Shown here piece after piece: positions 30,001-45,000 of a stretch of DNA of 64,000 nucleotides. The DNA comes from Mactromeris polynyma (lineage: Eukaryota > Mollusca > Bivalvia > Venerida > Mactridae), in NCBI GenBank assembly GCA_032209605.1, contig JASFXZ010000013.1, positions 6,471,401 through 6,535,400 of the forward strand, read 5' to 3'. Made by a program: the position numbers and the translations under genes. Positions within the stretch are counted from its first letter, which is position 1. The number at the start of each line of letters is the position of its first letter. Under the pieces are notes generated by a model that was given only the letters and a program-made list of their open reading frames with translations, was not told where the DNA came from and did no database searches.

Positions 30001-33000
30001 GAATCTTTGTTGATTTATTTCTTGAAAAACGCGTATTCAGAGTGACAGGATTGGAAGCCAAGTTTGCAACAAATTGACAAACAATGTCAATGATTTCATG
30101 TAATTGTGGTCAACACTGCTATCACTTGCTTGCCCCTTAAAACTGTGCAAGTCTATTAATGCCTTTTGTATTAAGGCGTACATCAATATTTTCCACAGAA
30201 TAGTCTATCAGGTTGTCCATGTTTGTGACGTTTTAGTACAATGTACTTATCGTCATCGTTCGTTACAATATTACAGGATGAGGAACCGACAACAACAGTT
30301 CGATTCCCCGGACAGCCCGAAGCAGTTGATATCATAGTTGAAGTAACAAGAAATAAGCCGAACAGACCGATGAGCTTCAGGATCGCAGTGAAAGCTTGCT
30401 TCGAGGAAGTCACAGGTTCAACAAGTTCCTCGTCAGCCCTTGTTCCAAGCGTATCAACGTCTTCAGGATATGTTGTGCCAAGTACCTCGACTAGTTCAGG
30501 ATACGTGCCTCCAAGCACAAGTTCTGGTTTTGTTCCACCAAGCACCAGTTCAGGATACGTGCCACCGAGCACTAGTTCAGGATTTGTACCGCCAAGCACC
30601 AGTTCAGGATACGTGCCACCTAGCACAAGTTCCGGATTCGTGCCTCTTACCTCCAGTTCAGGATACGTGCCACCAAGCACCAGTTCAGGATTTGTACCAC
30701 CAAGCACGAGTTCAGGATACGTGCCACCTAGCACAAGTTCCGGATTCGTACCACTTACTTCCAGTTCAGGATACGTGCCACCAAGCACCAGTTCAGGATT
30801 TGTTCCACCAAGCACCAGTTCAGGATACGTGCATTCAGAAACCAGTTCCGGTTTTGTACCACCAAGCACAAGTTCGGGATACGTGCCAACTAGCACAAGT
30901 TCCGGATTCGTGCCACCTAGCACCAGTTCAGGATACGTGCCACCAAGCACCAGTTCAGGATTTGTACCACCAAGCACCAGTTCAGGATACGTGCCACCAA
31001 GCACCAGTTCAGGATTCGTGCCACCTAGCACCAGTTCAGGATACGTGCCACCAAGCACCAGTTCAGGATTCGTGCCACCTAGCACCAGTTCAGGATACGT
31101 GCCACCAAGTACCAGTTCAGGATTCGTACCTCCAAGCACATCTTCTGGCACGGTTTGTAACGTTAAGGAAGGAATGGATGATCCACAGTTTATCCCGGAC
31201 AAAAACATAAGAGATGACAACGATAAAGTACCGAAAGACGTGGACCGTTTACGACCTAACAGCAACAAGCCATTCTCTGTCGACAAGAACAAATACGTTC
31301 TCAAGATATGGTTCATGCCAGCAGTTCCCCTTCAGTCGTTTAAATTAGTCAAACCAGACAATGTTGACTCGATTACAGTCTGGTACATTAAACCAACGTC
31401 GAGGGCATCAAGAGGACTTCCAGTCGTAACTGTACGTATACTTGTTATGCACCGTATATTAGCAGATGTTTTATCTTTATACACCATATGTGTTATGCAA
31501 TATTGAAATAATTATTCGAGTTTTAGTGAAACAGCTCATGGCGTGTGCTCGTGGCTCTCGTTTTACCGAACAATTCATGTGTCTAGTCGTGATGTCTGAT
31601 TTTTGAACATTGCAATGTAGTCTTTATGGATTTCAAACACGGCGTTCTTATTTCGTAGTAACAAACACTAGTATACTGACATTTAAAATGGAATCTTTGT
31701 TGATTTATTTCTTGAAAAACGTGTATTCAGAGTGACAGGATTGGAAGCCAAGTTTGCAACAAATTGACAAACAATGTCAATGATTTCATGTAATTGTGGT
31801 CAACACTGCTATCACTTGCTTGCCCCTTAAAACTGTGCAAGTCTATTAATGCCTTTTGTATTAAGGCGTACATCAATATTTTCCACAGAGTAGTCTATCA
31901 GTCGTAACTGTACGTATACTTGTTATGCACCGTATTTTAGCAGATGTTTTATCTTTATACACCATATGTGTTATGCAATATTGAAATAATTATTCGAGTT
32001 TTAGTGAAACAGCTCATGGCGTGTGCTCGTGGCTCTCGTGTTACCGAACAATTCATGTGTCTAGTCGTGATGTCTGATTTTTGAACATTGCAATGTAGTC
32101 TTTATGGATTTCAAACACGGCGTTCTTATTTCGTAGTAACAAACACTAGTATACTGACATTTAAAATGGAATCTTTGTAGATTTATTTCTTGAAAAACGC
32201 GTATTCAGAGTGACAGGATTGGAAGCCAAGTTTGCAACAAATTGACAAACAATGTCAATGATTTCATGTAATTGTGGTCAACACTGCTATCACTTGCTTG
32301 CCCCTTAAAACTGTGCAAGTCTATTAATGCCTTTTGTATTAAGGCGTACATCAATATTTTCCACAGAATAGTCTATCAGGTTGTCCATGTTTGTGACGTT
32401 TAAGTACAATGTACTTATCGTCATCGTTCGTTACAATATTACAGGATGAGGAACCGACAACAACAGTTCGATTCCCCGGACAGCCCGAAGCAGTTGATAT
32501 CATAGTTGAAGTAACAAGAAATAAGCCGAATAGACCGATGAGCTTCAGGATCGCAGTGAAAGCTTGCTTCGAAGAAGTCACTGGTTCAACAAGTTCCTCG
32601 TCAGCCCTTGTTCCAAGCGTATCAACGTCTTCAGGATTTGTTGTACCTAGTACCTCGACTAGCTCAGGATACGTGCATCCAAGCACTAGTTCCGGTTTTG
32701 TACCACCAAGCACCAGTTCAGGATACGTGCCACCTAGCACTAGTTCTGAATTTGTACCACCAAGCACCAGTTCAGGATACGTGCCACCAAGTACCAGTTC
32801 CGGTTTTGTACCACCAAGCACCAGTTCCGGATACGTGCCACCAAGTACCAGCTCAGGATATGTTGTACCTAGTACCTCGACTAGCTCAGGATACGTGCAT
32901 CCAAGCACTAGTTCCGGTTTTGTACCACCAAGCACCAGTTCAGGATACGTGCCACCAAGTACCAGTTCCGGTTTTGTACCACCAAGCACCAGTTCCGGAT

Positions 33001-36000
33001 ACGTGCCACCAAGTACCAGCTCAGGATATGTTCCACCTAGCACTAGTTCCGGATACGTACCACCAAGTACCAGTTCAGGATACGTTCCTCCTAGCACAAG
33101 CTCCGGATTTGTGCCACCCAGCACTAGTTCAGGATACGTGCCACCAAGCACCAGTTCTGGATTTGTTCCACCAAGCACCAGCTCAGGATACGTGCCTCCA
33201 AGCACATCTTCTGGCACGGTTTGTAACGTTAAGGAAGGAATGGATGATCCTCAGTTTATCCCGGACAAAAACATAAGAGATGACAACGATAAAGTACCGA
33301 AAGACGTGGACCGTTTACGACCGAACAGCAACAAGCCATTCTCTGTCGACAAGAACAAATACGTTCTCAAGATATGGTTCATGCCAGCAGTTCCCCTTCA
33401 GTCGTTTAAATTAGTCAAACCAGACAATGTTGACTCGATTACAGTCTGGTACATTAAACCAACGTCGAGGGCATCAAGAGGACTTCCAGTCGTAACTGTA
33501 CGTATACTTGTTATGCACCGTATTTTAGCAGATGTTTTATCTTTATACACCATATGTGTTATGCAATAATGAAATAATAATTCGAGTTTTAGTGAAACAG
33601 CTCATGACGTGTGCTCGTGGCTCTCATGTTACCGAACAATTCATGTGTCTAGTTCTGATGTCTGAATTTTGAACATTGCGATGTAGTCTTTATGGATTTC
33701 AATCACGGCGTTCTTAGTTCGTAGTAAAAACACTAGTATACTGACATTTAAAATGGAATCTTTATTGATTTATTTCTTGAAAAACGTGTATTCAGAGTGA
33801 TAGGATTGGAAGCCAAGTTTGCAACAAATTGACAAACAATGTTAATGATTTCATGTAATGGTGGTCAACACTCCTATCACTTGCTTGCCCCTTAAAACTA
33901 TGCAAGTCTATGAATGCCTTTTGCATTTAGGCGTTCATCAATATTTTCCACAGAATAGTCTATCAGGTTGTCCATGTTTGTGACGTTTTAGTACTTATCG
34001 TCATCGTCCGTTACAATATTACAGGATGAGGAACCGACAACAACAGTTCGATTCTCCGGACAGCCCGAAGCAGTTGATATCATAGTTGAAGTAACAAGAA
34101 ATAAGCCGAATAGACCGATGAGCTTCAGGATCGCAGTGAAAGCTTGCTTCGAGGAAGTCACTGGTTCAACAAGTTCCTCGTCAGCCCTTGTTCCAAGCGT
34201 ATCAACGTCTTCAGGATTTGTTGTACCTAGTACCTCGACTAGCTCAGGATACGTGCATCCAAGCACTAGTTCCGGTTTTGTACCACCAAGCACCAGTTCA
34301 GGATACGTGCCACCAAGTACCAGTTCCGGTTTTGTACCACCAAGCACCAGTTCCGGATACGTGCCACCAAGTACCAGCTCAGGATATGTTCCACCTAGCA
34401 CTAGTTCCGGATACGTGCCACCAAGTACCAGTTCAGGATACGTTCCTCCTAGCACAAGCTCCGGATTTGTGCCACCCAGCACTAGTTCAGGATACGTGCC
34501 ACCAAGCACCAGTTCTGGATTTGTTCCACCAAGCACCAGCTCAGGATACGTGCCTCCAAGCACATCTTCTGGCACGGTTTGTAACGTTAAGGAAGGAATG
34601 GATGATCCTCAGTTTATCCCGGACAAAAACATAAGAGATGACAACGATAAAGTACCGAAAGACGTGGACCGTTTACGACCGAACAGCAACAAGCCATTCT
34701 CTGTCGACAAGAACAAATACGTTCTCAAGATATGGTTCATGCCAGCAGTTCCCCTTCAGTCGTTTAAATTAGTCAAACCAGACAATGTTGACTCGATTAC
34801 AGTCTGGTACATTAAACCAACGTCGAGGGCATCAAGAGGACTTCCAGTCGTAACTGTACGTATACTTGTTATGCACCGTATTTTAGCAGATGTTTTATCT
34901 TTATACACCATATGTGTTATGCAATAATGAAATAATAATTCGAGTTTTAGTGAAACAGCTCATGGCGTGTGCTCGTGGCTCTCATGTTACCGAACAATTC
35001 ATGTGTCTAGTTCTGATGTCTGAATTTTGAACATTGCGATGTAGTCTTTATGGATTTCAATCACGGCGTTCTTAGTTCGTAGTAAAAACACTAGTATACT
35101 GACATTTAAAATGGAATCTTTATTGATTTATTTCTTGAAAAACGTGTATTCAGAGTGATAGGATTGGAAGCCAAGTTTGCAACAAATTGACAAACAATGT
35201 TAATGATTTCATGTAATGGTGGTCAACACTCCTATCACTTGCTTGCCCCTTAAAACTATGCAAGTCTATGAATGCCTTTTGCATTTAGGCGTACATCAAT
35301 ATTTTCCACAGAATAGTCTATCAGGTTGTCCATGTTTGTGACGTTTTAGTACTTATCGTCATCGTTCGTTACAATATTACAGGATGAGGAACCGACAACA
35401 ACAGTTCGATTCCCCGGACAGCCCGAAGCAGTTGATATCATAGTTGAAGTAACAAGAAATAAGCCGAATAGACCGATGAGCTTCAGGATCGCAGTGAAAG
35501 CTTGCTTCGAGGAAGTCACTGGTTCAACAAGTTCCTCGTCAGCCCTTGTTCCAAGCGTATCAACGTCTTCAGGATTTGTTGTACCTAGTACCTCGACTAG
35601 CTCAGGATACGTGCATCCAAGCACTAGTTCCGGTTTTGTACCACCAAGCACCAGTTCAGGATACGTGCCACCTAGCACTAGTTCTGAATTTGTACCACCA
35701 AGCACCAGTTCAGGATACGTGCCACCAAGTACCAGTTCCGGTTTTGTACCACCAAGCACCAGTTCCGGATACGTGCCACCAAGTACCAGCTCAGGATATG
35801 TTGTACCTAGTACCTCGACTAGCTCAGGATACGTGCATCCAAGCACTAGTTCCGGTTTTGTACCACCAAGCACCAGTTCAGGATACGTGCCACCAAGTAC
35901 CAGTTCCGGTTTTGTACCACCAAGCACCAGTTCCGGGTACGTGCCACCAAGTACCAGCTCAGGATATGTTCCACCTAGCACTAGTTCCGGATACGTACCA

Positions 36001-39000
36001 CCAAGTACCAGTTCAGGATACGTTCCTCCTAGCACAAGCTCCGGATTTGTGCCACCCAGCACTAGTTCAGGATACGTGCCACCAAGCACCAGTTCTGGAT
36101 TTGTTCCACCAAGCACCAGCTCAGGATACGTGCCTCCAAGCACATCTTCTGGCACGGTTTGTAACGTTAAGGAAGGAATGGATGATCCACAGTTTATTCC
36201 GGACAAAAACATAAGAGATGACAACGATAAGGTACCGAAAGACGTGGACCGTTTACGACCGAACAGCAACAAGCCATTCTCTGTCGACAAGAACAAATAC
36301 GTTCTCAAGATATGGTTCATGCCAGCAGTTCCCCTTCAGTCGTTTAAATTAGTCAAACCAGACAATGTTGACTCGATTACAGTCTGGTACATTAAACCAA
36401 CGTCGAGGGCATCAAGAGGACTTCCAGTCGTAACTGTACGTATACTTGCTATGTACCGTATTTTAGCAGATGTTTTATCTTTATACACCATATGTGTTAT
36501 GCAATAATGAAATAATTATTCGAGCTTTAGTGAAACAGCTCATGGCGTGTGCTCGTGGCTCTCGTGTTACCGAACAATTTATGTGTCTAGTCGTGATGTC
36601 TTATTTTTGAACATTGCAATGTAGTCTTTATGGATTTCAATCACGGCGTTCTTAGTTCGTAGTAAAAACACTAGTATACTGCCATTTAAAATGGAATCTT
36701 TGTTGATTTATTTCTTGAAAAACGTGTATTCAGAGTGATAGGATTGGAAGCCAAGTTTGCAACAAATTGACAAACAATGTTAATGATTTCAAGTAATGGT
36801 GGTCAACACTCCTATCACTTGCTTGCCCCTTAAAACTATGCAAGTCTATGAATGCCTTTTGTATTAAGGCGTACATCAATATTTTCCACAGAATAGTCTA
36901 TCAGGTTGTCCATGTTTGTGACGGTTTAGTACATATCGTCATCGTTCGTTACAATATTACAGGATGAGGAACCGACAACAACAGTTCGATTCCCCGGACA
37001 GCCCGAAGCAGTTGATATCATAGTTGAAGTAATAAGAAATAAGCCGAATAGACCGATGAGCTTCAGGATCGCAGTGAAAGCTTGCTTCGAGGAAGTCACT
37101 GGTTCAACAAGTTCCTCGTCAGCCCTTGTTCCAAGCGTATCAACGTCTTCAGGATTTGTTGTACCTAGTACCTCGACTAGCTCAGGATACGTGCATCCAA
37201 GCACTAGTTCCGGTTTTGTACAACCAAGCACCAGTTCAGGATACGTGCCACCTAGCACTAGTTCTGAATTTGTACCACCAAGCACCAGTTCAGGATACGT
37301 GCCACCAAGTACCAGTTCCGGTTTTGTACCACCAAGCACCAGTTCCGGATACGTGCCACCAAGTACCAGCTCAGGATATGTTGTACCTAGTACCTCGACT
37401 AGCTCAGGATACGTGCATCCAAGCACTAGTTCCGGTTTTGTACCACCAAGCACCAGTTCAGGATACGTGCCACCAAGTACCAGTTCCGGTTTTGTACCAC
37501 CAAGCACCAGTTCCGGATACGTGCCACCAAGTACCAGCTCAGGATATGTTCCACCTAGCACTAGTTCCGGATACGTACCACCAAGTACCAGTTCAGGATA
37601 CGTTCCTCCTAGCACAAGCTCCGGATTTGTGCCACCCAGCACTAGTTCAGGATACGTGCCACCAAGCACCAGTTCTGGATTTGTTCCACCAAGCACCAGC
37701 TCAGGATACGTGCCTCCAAGCACATCTTCTGGCACGGTTTGTAACGTTAAGGAAGGAATGGATGATCCTCAGTTTATCCCGGACAAAAACATAAGAGATG
37801 ACAACGATAAAGTACCGAAAGACGTGGACCGTTTACGACCGAACAGCAACAAGCCATTCTCTGTCGACAAGAACAAATACGTTCTCAAGATATGGTTCAT
37901 GCCAGCAGTTCCCCTTCAGTCGTTTAAATTAGTCAAACCAGACAATGTTGACTCGATTACAGTCTGGTACATTAAACCAACGTCGAGGGCATCAAGAGGA
38001 CTTCCAGTCGTAACTGTACGTATACTTGTTATGCACCGTATTTTAGCAGATGTTTTATCTTTATACACCATATGTGTTATGCAATAATGAAATAATAATT
38101 CGAGTTTTAGTGAAACAGCTCATGGCGTGTGCTCGTGGCTCTCATGTTACCGAACAATTCATGTGTCTAGTTCTGATGTCTGAATTTTGAACATTGCGAT
38201 GTAGTCTTTATGGATTTCAATCACGGCGTTCTTAGTTCGTAGTAAAAACACTAGTATACTGACATTTAAAATGGAATCTTTATTGATTTATTTCTTGAAA
38301 AACGTGTATTCAGAGTGATAGGATTGGAAGCCAAGTTTGCAACAAATTGACAAACAATGTTAATGATTTCATGTAATGGTGGTCAACACTCCTATCACTT
38401 GCTTGCCCCTTAAAACTATGCAAGTCTATGAATGCCTTTTGCATTTAGGCGTACATCAATATTTTCCACAGAATAGTCTATCAGGTTGTCCATGTTTGTG
38501 ACGTTTTAGTACTTATCGTCATCGTTCGTTACAATATTACAGGATGAGGAACCGACAACAACAGTTCGATTCCCCGGACAGCCCGAAGCAGTTGATATCA
38601 TAGTTGAAGTAACAAGAAATAAGCCGAATAGACCGATGAGCTTCAGGATCGCAGTGAAAGCTTGCTTCGAGGAAGTCACTGGTTCAACAAGTTCCTCGTC
38701 AGCCCTTGTTCCAAGCGTATCAACGTCTTCAGGATTTGTTGTACCTAGTACCTCGACTAGCTCAGGATACGTGCATCCAAGCACTAGTTCCGGTTTTGTA
38801 CCACCAAGCACCAGTTCAGGATACGTGCCACCTAGCACTAGTTCTGAATTTGTACCACCAAGCACCAGTTCAGGATACATGCCACCAAGTACCAGTTCCG
38901 GTTTTGTACCACCAAGCACCAGTTCCGGATACGTGCCACCAAGTACCAGCTCAGGATATGTTGTACCTAGTACCTCGACTAGCTCAGGATACGTGCATCC

Positions 39001-42000
39001 AAGCACTAGTTCCGGTTTTGTACCACCAAGCACCAGTTCAGGATACGTGCCACCAAGTACCAGTTCCGGTTTTGTACCACCAAGCACCAGTTCCGGATAC
39101 GTGCCACCAAGTACCAGCTCAGGATATGTTCCACCTAGCACTAGTTCCGGATACGTACCACCAAGTACCAGTTCAGGATACGTTCCTCCTAGCACAAGCT
39201 CCGGATTTGTGCCACCCAGCACTAGTTCAGGATACGTGCCACCAAGCACCAGTTCTGGATTTGTTCCACCAAGCACCAGCTCAGGATACGTGCCTCCAAG
39301 CACATCTTCTGGCACGGTTTGTAACGTTAAGGAAGGAATGGATGATCCACAGTTTATTCCGGACAAAAACATAAGAGATGACAACGATAAGGTACCGAAA
39401 GACGTGGACCGTTTACGACCGAACAGCAACAAGCCATTCTCTGTCGACAAGAACAAATACGTTCTCAAGATATGGTTCATGCCAGCAGTTCCCCTTCAGT
39501 CGTTTAAATTAGTCAAACCAGACAATGTTGACTCGATTACAGTCTGGTACATTAAACCAACGTCGAGGGCATCAAGAGGACTTCCAGTCGTAACTGTACG
39601 TATACTTGTTATGTACCGTATTTTAGCAGATGTTTTATCTTTATACACCATATGTGTTATGCAATAATGAAATAATTATTCGAGCTTTAGTGAAACAGCT
39701 CATGGCGTGTGCTCGTGGCTCTCGTGTTACCGAACAATTTATGTGTCTAGTCGTGATGTCTTATTTTTGAACATTGCAATGTAGTCTTTATGGATTTCAA
39801 TCACGGCGTTCTTAGTTCGTAGTAAAAACACTAGTATACTGCCATTTAAAATGGAATCTTTGTTGATTTATTTCTTGAAAAACGTGTATTCAGAGTGATA
39901 GGATTGGAAGCCAAGTTTGCAACAAATTGACAAACAATGTTAATGATTTCATGTAATGGTGGTCAACACTCCTATCACTTGCTTGCCCCTTAAAACTATG
40001 CAAGTCTATGAATGCCTTTTGTATTAAGGCGTACATCAATATTTTCCACAGAATAGTCTATCAGGTTGTCCATGTTTGTGACGGTTTAGTACTTATCGTC
40101 ATCGTTCGTTACAATATTACAGGATGAGGAACCGACAACAACAGTTCGATTCCCCGGACAGCCCGAAGCAGTTGATATCATAGTTGAAGTAATAAGAAAT
40201 AAGCCGAATAGACCAATGAGCTTCAGGATCGCAGTGAAAGCTTGCTTCGAGGAAGTCACTGGTTCAACAAGTTCCTCGTCAGCCCTTGTTCCAAGCGTAT
40301 CAACGTCTTCAGGATTTGTTGTACCTAGTACCTCGACTAGTTCAGGATACGTGCATCCAAGCACTAGTTCCGGTTTTGTACAACCAAGCACCAGTTCAGG
40401 ATACGTGCCACCTAGCACTAGTTCTGAATTTGTACCACCAAGCACCAGTTCAGGATACGTGCCACCAAGTACCAGTTCCGGTTTTGTACCACCAAGCACC
40501 AGTTCCGGATACGTGCCACCAAGTACCAGCTCAGGATATGTTGTACCTAGTACCTCGACTAGCTCAGGATACGTGCATCCAAGCACTAGTTCCGGTTTTG
40601 TACCACCAAGCACCAGTTCAGGATACGTGCCACCAAGTACCAGTTCCGGTTTTGTACCACCAAGCACCAGTTCCGGATACGTGCCACCAAGTACCAGCTC
40701 AGGATATGTTCCACCTAGCACTAGTTCCGGATACGTACCACCAAGTACCAGTTCAGGATACGCTCCTCCTAGCACAAGCTCCGGATTTGTGCCACCCAGC
40801 ACTAGTTCAGGATACGTGCCACCAAGCACCAGTTCTGGATTTGTTCCACCAAGCACCAGCTCAGGATACGTGCCTCCAAGCACATCTTCTGGCACGGTTT
40901 GTAACGTTAAGGAAGGAATGGATGATCCTCAGTTTATCCCGGACAAAAACATAAGAGATGACAACGATAAAGTACCGAAAGACGTGGACCGTTTACGACC
41001 GAACAGCAACAAGCCATTCTCTGTCGACAAGAACAAATACGTTCTCAAGATATGGTTCATGCCAGCAGTTCCCCTTCAGTCGTTTAAATTAGTCAAACCA
41101 GACAATGTTGACTCGATTACAGTCTGGTACATTAAACCAACGTCGAGGGCATCAAGAGGACTTCCAGTCGTAACTGTACGTATACTTGTTATGCACCGTA
41201 TTTAAGCAGATGTTTTATCTTTATACACCATATGTGTTATGCAATAATGAAATAATAATTCGAGTTTTAGTGAAACAGCTCATGGCGTGTGCTCGTGGCT
41301 CTCATGTTACCGAACAATTCATGTGTCTAGTTCTGATGTCTGAATTTTGAACATTGCGATGTAGTCTTTATGGATTTCAATCACGGCGTTCTTAGTTCGT
41401 AGTAAAAACACTAGTATACTGACATTTAAAATGGAATCTTTATTGATTTATTTCTTGAAAAACGTGTATTCAGAGTGATAGGATTGGAAGCCAAGTTTGC
41501 AACAAATTGACAAACAATGTTAATGATTTCAAGTAATGGTGGTCAACACTCCTATCACTTGCTTGCCCCTTAAAACTATGCAAGTCTATGAATGCCTTTT
41601 GTATTAAGGCGTACATCAATATTTTCCACAGAATAGTCTATCAGGTTGTCCATGTTTGTGACGGTTTAGTACATATCGTCATCGTTCGTTACAATATTAC
41701 AGGATGAGGAACCGACAACAACAGTTCGATTCCCCGGACAGCCCGAAGCAGTTGATATCATAGTTGAAGTAATAAGAAATAAGCCGAATAGACCGATGAG
41801 CTTCAGGATCGCAGTGAAAGCTTGCTTCGAGGAAGTCACTGGTTCAACAAGTTCCTCGTCAGCCCTTGTTCCAAGCGTATCAACGTCTTCAGGATTTGTT
41901 GTACCTAGTACCTCGACTAGCTCAGGATACGTGCATCCAAGCACTAGTTCCGGTTTTGTACAACCAAGCACCAGTTCAGGATACGTGCCACCTAGCACTA

Positions 42001-45000
42001 GTTCTGAATTTGTACCACCAAGCACCAGTTCAGGATACGTGCCACCAAGTACCAGTTCCGGTTTTGTACCACCAAGCACCAGTTCCGGATACGTGCCACC
42101 AAGTACCAGCTCAGGATATGTTGTACCTAGTACCTCGACTAGCTCAGGATACGTGCATCCAAGCACTAGTTCCGGTTTTGTACCACCAAGCACCAGTTCA
42201 GGATACGTGCCACCAAGTACCAGTTCCGGTTTTGTACCACCAAGCACCAGTTCCGGATACGTGCCACCAAGTACCAGCTCAGGATATGTTCCACCTAGCA
42301 CTAGTTCCGGATACGTACCACCAAGTACCAGTTCAGGATACGTTCCTCCTAGCACAAGCTCCGGATTTGTGCCACCCAGCACTAGTTCAGGATACGTGCC
42401 ACCAAGCACCAGTTCTGGATTTGTACCACCAAGCACCAGCTCAGGATACGTGCCTCCAAGCACATCTTCTGGCACGGTTTGTAACGTTAAGGAAGGAATG
42501 GATGATCCTCAGTTTATCCCGGACAAAAACATAAGAGATGACAACGATAAAGTACCGAAAGACGTGGACCGTTTACGACCGAACAGCAACAAGCCATTCT
42601 CTGTCGACAAGAACAAATACGTTCTCAAGATATGGTTCATGCCAGCAGTTCCCCTTCAGTCGTTTAAATTAGTCAAACCAGACAATGTTGACTCGATTAC
42701 AGTCTGGTACATTAAACCAACGTCGAGGGCATCAAGAGGACTTCCAGTCGTAACTGTACGTATACTTGTTATGTACCGTATTTTAGCAGATGTTTTATCT
42801 TTATACACCATATGTGTTATGCAATAATGAAATAATTATTCGAGCTTTAGTGAAACAGCTCATGGCGTGTGCTCGTGGCTCTCGTGTTACCGAACAATTT
42901 ATGTGTCTAGTCGTGATGTCTTATTTTTGAACATTGCAATGTAGTCTTTATGGATTTCAATCACGGCGTTCTTAGTTCGTAGTAAAAACACTAGTATACT
43001 GCCATTTAAAATGGAATCTTTGTTGATTTATTTCTTGAAAAACGTGTATTCAGAGTGATAGGATTGGAAGCCAAGTTTGCAACAAATTGACAAACAATGT
43101 TAATGATTTCATGTAATGGTGGTCAACACTCCTATCACTTGCTTGCCCCTTAAAACTATGCAAGTCTATGAATGCCTTTTGTATTAAGGCGTACATCAAT
43201 ATTTTCCACAGAATAGTCTATCAGGTTGTCCATGTTTGTGACGTTTTAGTACTTATCGTCATCGTTCGTTACAATATTACAGGATGAGGAACCGACAACA
43301 ACAGTTCGATTCCCCGGACAGCCCGAAGCAGTTGATATCATAGTTGAAGTAACAAGAAATAAGCCGAATAGACCGATGAGCTTCAGGATCGCAGTGAAAG
43401 CTTGCTTCGAGGAAGTCACTGGTTCAACAAGTTCCTCGTCAGCCCTTGTTCCAAGCGTATCAACGTCTTCAGGATTTGTTGTACCTAGTACCTCGACTAG
43501 CTCAGGATACGTGCATCCAAGCACTAGTTCCGGTTTTGTACCACCAAGCACCAGTTCAGGATACGTGCCGCCTAGCACTAGTTCTGAATTTGTACCACCA
43601 AGCACCAGTTCAGGATACGTGCCACCAAGTACCAGTTCCGGTTTTGTACCACCAAGCACCAGTTCCGGATACGTGCCACCAAGTACCAGCTCAGGATATG
43701 TTGTACCTAGTACCTCGACTAGCTCAGGATACGTGCATCCAAGCACTAGTTCCGGTTTTGTACCACCAAGCACCAGTTCAGGATACGTGCCACCAAGTAC
43801 CAGTTCCGGTTTTGTACCACCAAGCACCAGTTCCGGATACGTGCCACCAAGTACCAGCTCAGGATATGTTCCACATAGCACTAGTTCCGGATACGTACCA
43901 CCAAGTACCAGTTCAGGATACGTTCCTCCTAGCACAAGCTCCGGATTTGTGCCACCCAGCACTAGTTCAGGATACGTGCCACCAAGCACCAGTTCTGGAT
44001 TTGTTCCACCAAGCACCAGCTCAGGATACGTGCCTCCAAGCACATCTTCTGGCACGGTTTGTAACGTTAAGGAAGGAATGGATGATCCACAGTTTATTCC
44101 GGACAAAAACATAAGAGATGACAACGATAAGGTACCGAAAGACGTGGACCGTTTACGACCGAACAGCAACAAGCCATTCTCTGTCGACAAGAACAAATAC
44201 GTTCTCAAGATATGGTTCATGCCAGCAGTTCCCCTTCAGTCGTTTAAATTAGTCAAACCAGACAATGTTGACTCGATTACAGTCTGGTACATTAAACCAA
44301 CGTCGAGGGCATCAAGAGGACTTCCAGTCGTAACTGTACGTATACTTGTTATGTACCGTATTTTAGCAGATGTTTTATCTTTATACACCATATGTGTTAT
44401 GCAATAATGAAATAATTATTCGAGCTTTAGTGAAACAGCTCATGGCGTGTGCTCGTGGCTCTCGTGTTACCGAACAATTTATGTGTCTAGTCGTGATGTC
44501 TTATTTTTGAACATTGCAATGTAGTCTTTATGGATTTCAATCACGGCGTTCTTAGTTCGTAGTAAAAACACTAGTATACTGCCATTTAAAATGGAATCTT
44601 TGTTGATTTATTTCTTGAAAAACGTGTATTCAGAGTGATAGGATTGGAAGCCAAGTTTGCAACAAATTGACAAACAATGTTAATGATTTCATGTAATGGT
44701 GGTCAACACTCCTATCACTTGCTTGCCCCTTAAAACTATGCAAGTCTATGAATGCCTTTTGTATTAAGGCGTACATCAATATTTTCCACAGAATAGTCTA
44801 TCAGGTTGTCCATGTTTGTGACGGTTTAGTACTTATCGTCATCGTTCGTTACAATATTACAGGATGAGGAACCGACAACAACAGTTCGATTCCCCGGACA
44901 GCCCGAAGCAGTTGATATCATAGTTGAAGTAATAAGAAATAAGCCGAATAGACCGATGAGCTTCAGGATCGCAGTGAAAGCTTGCTTCGAGGAAGTCACT

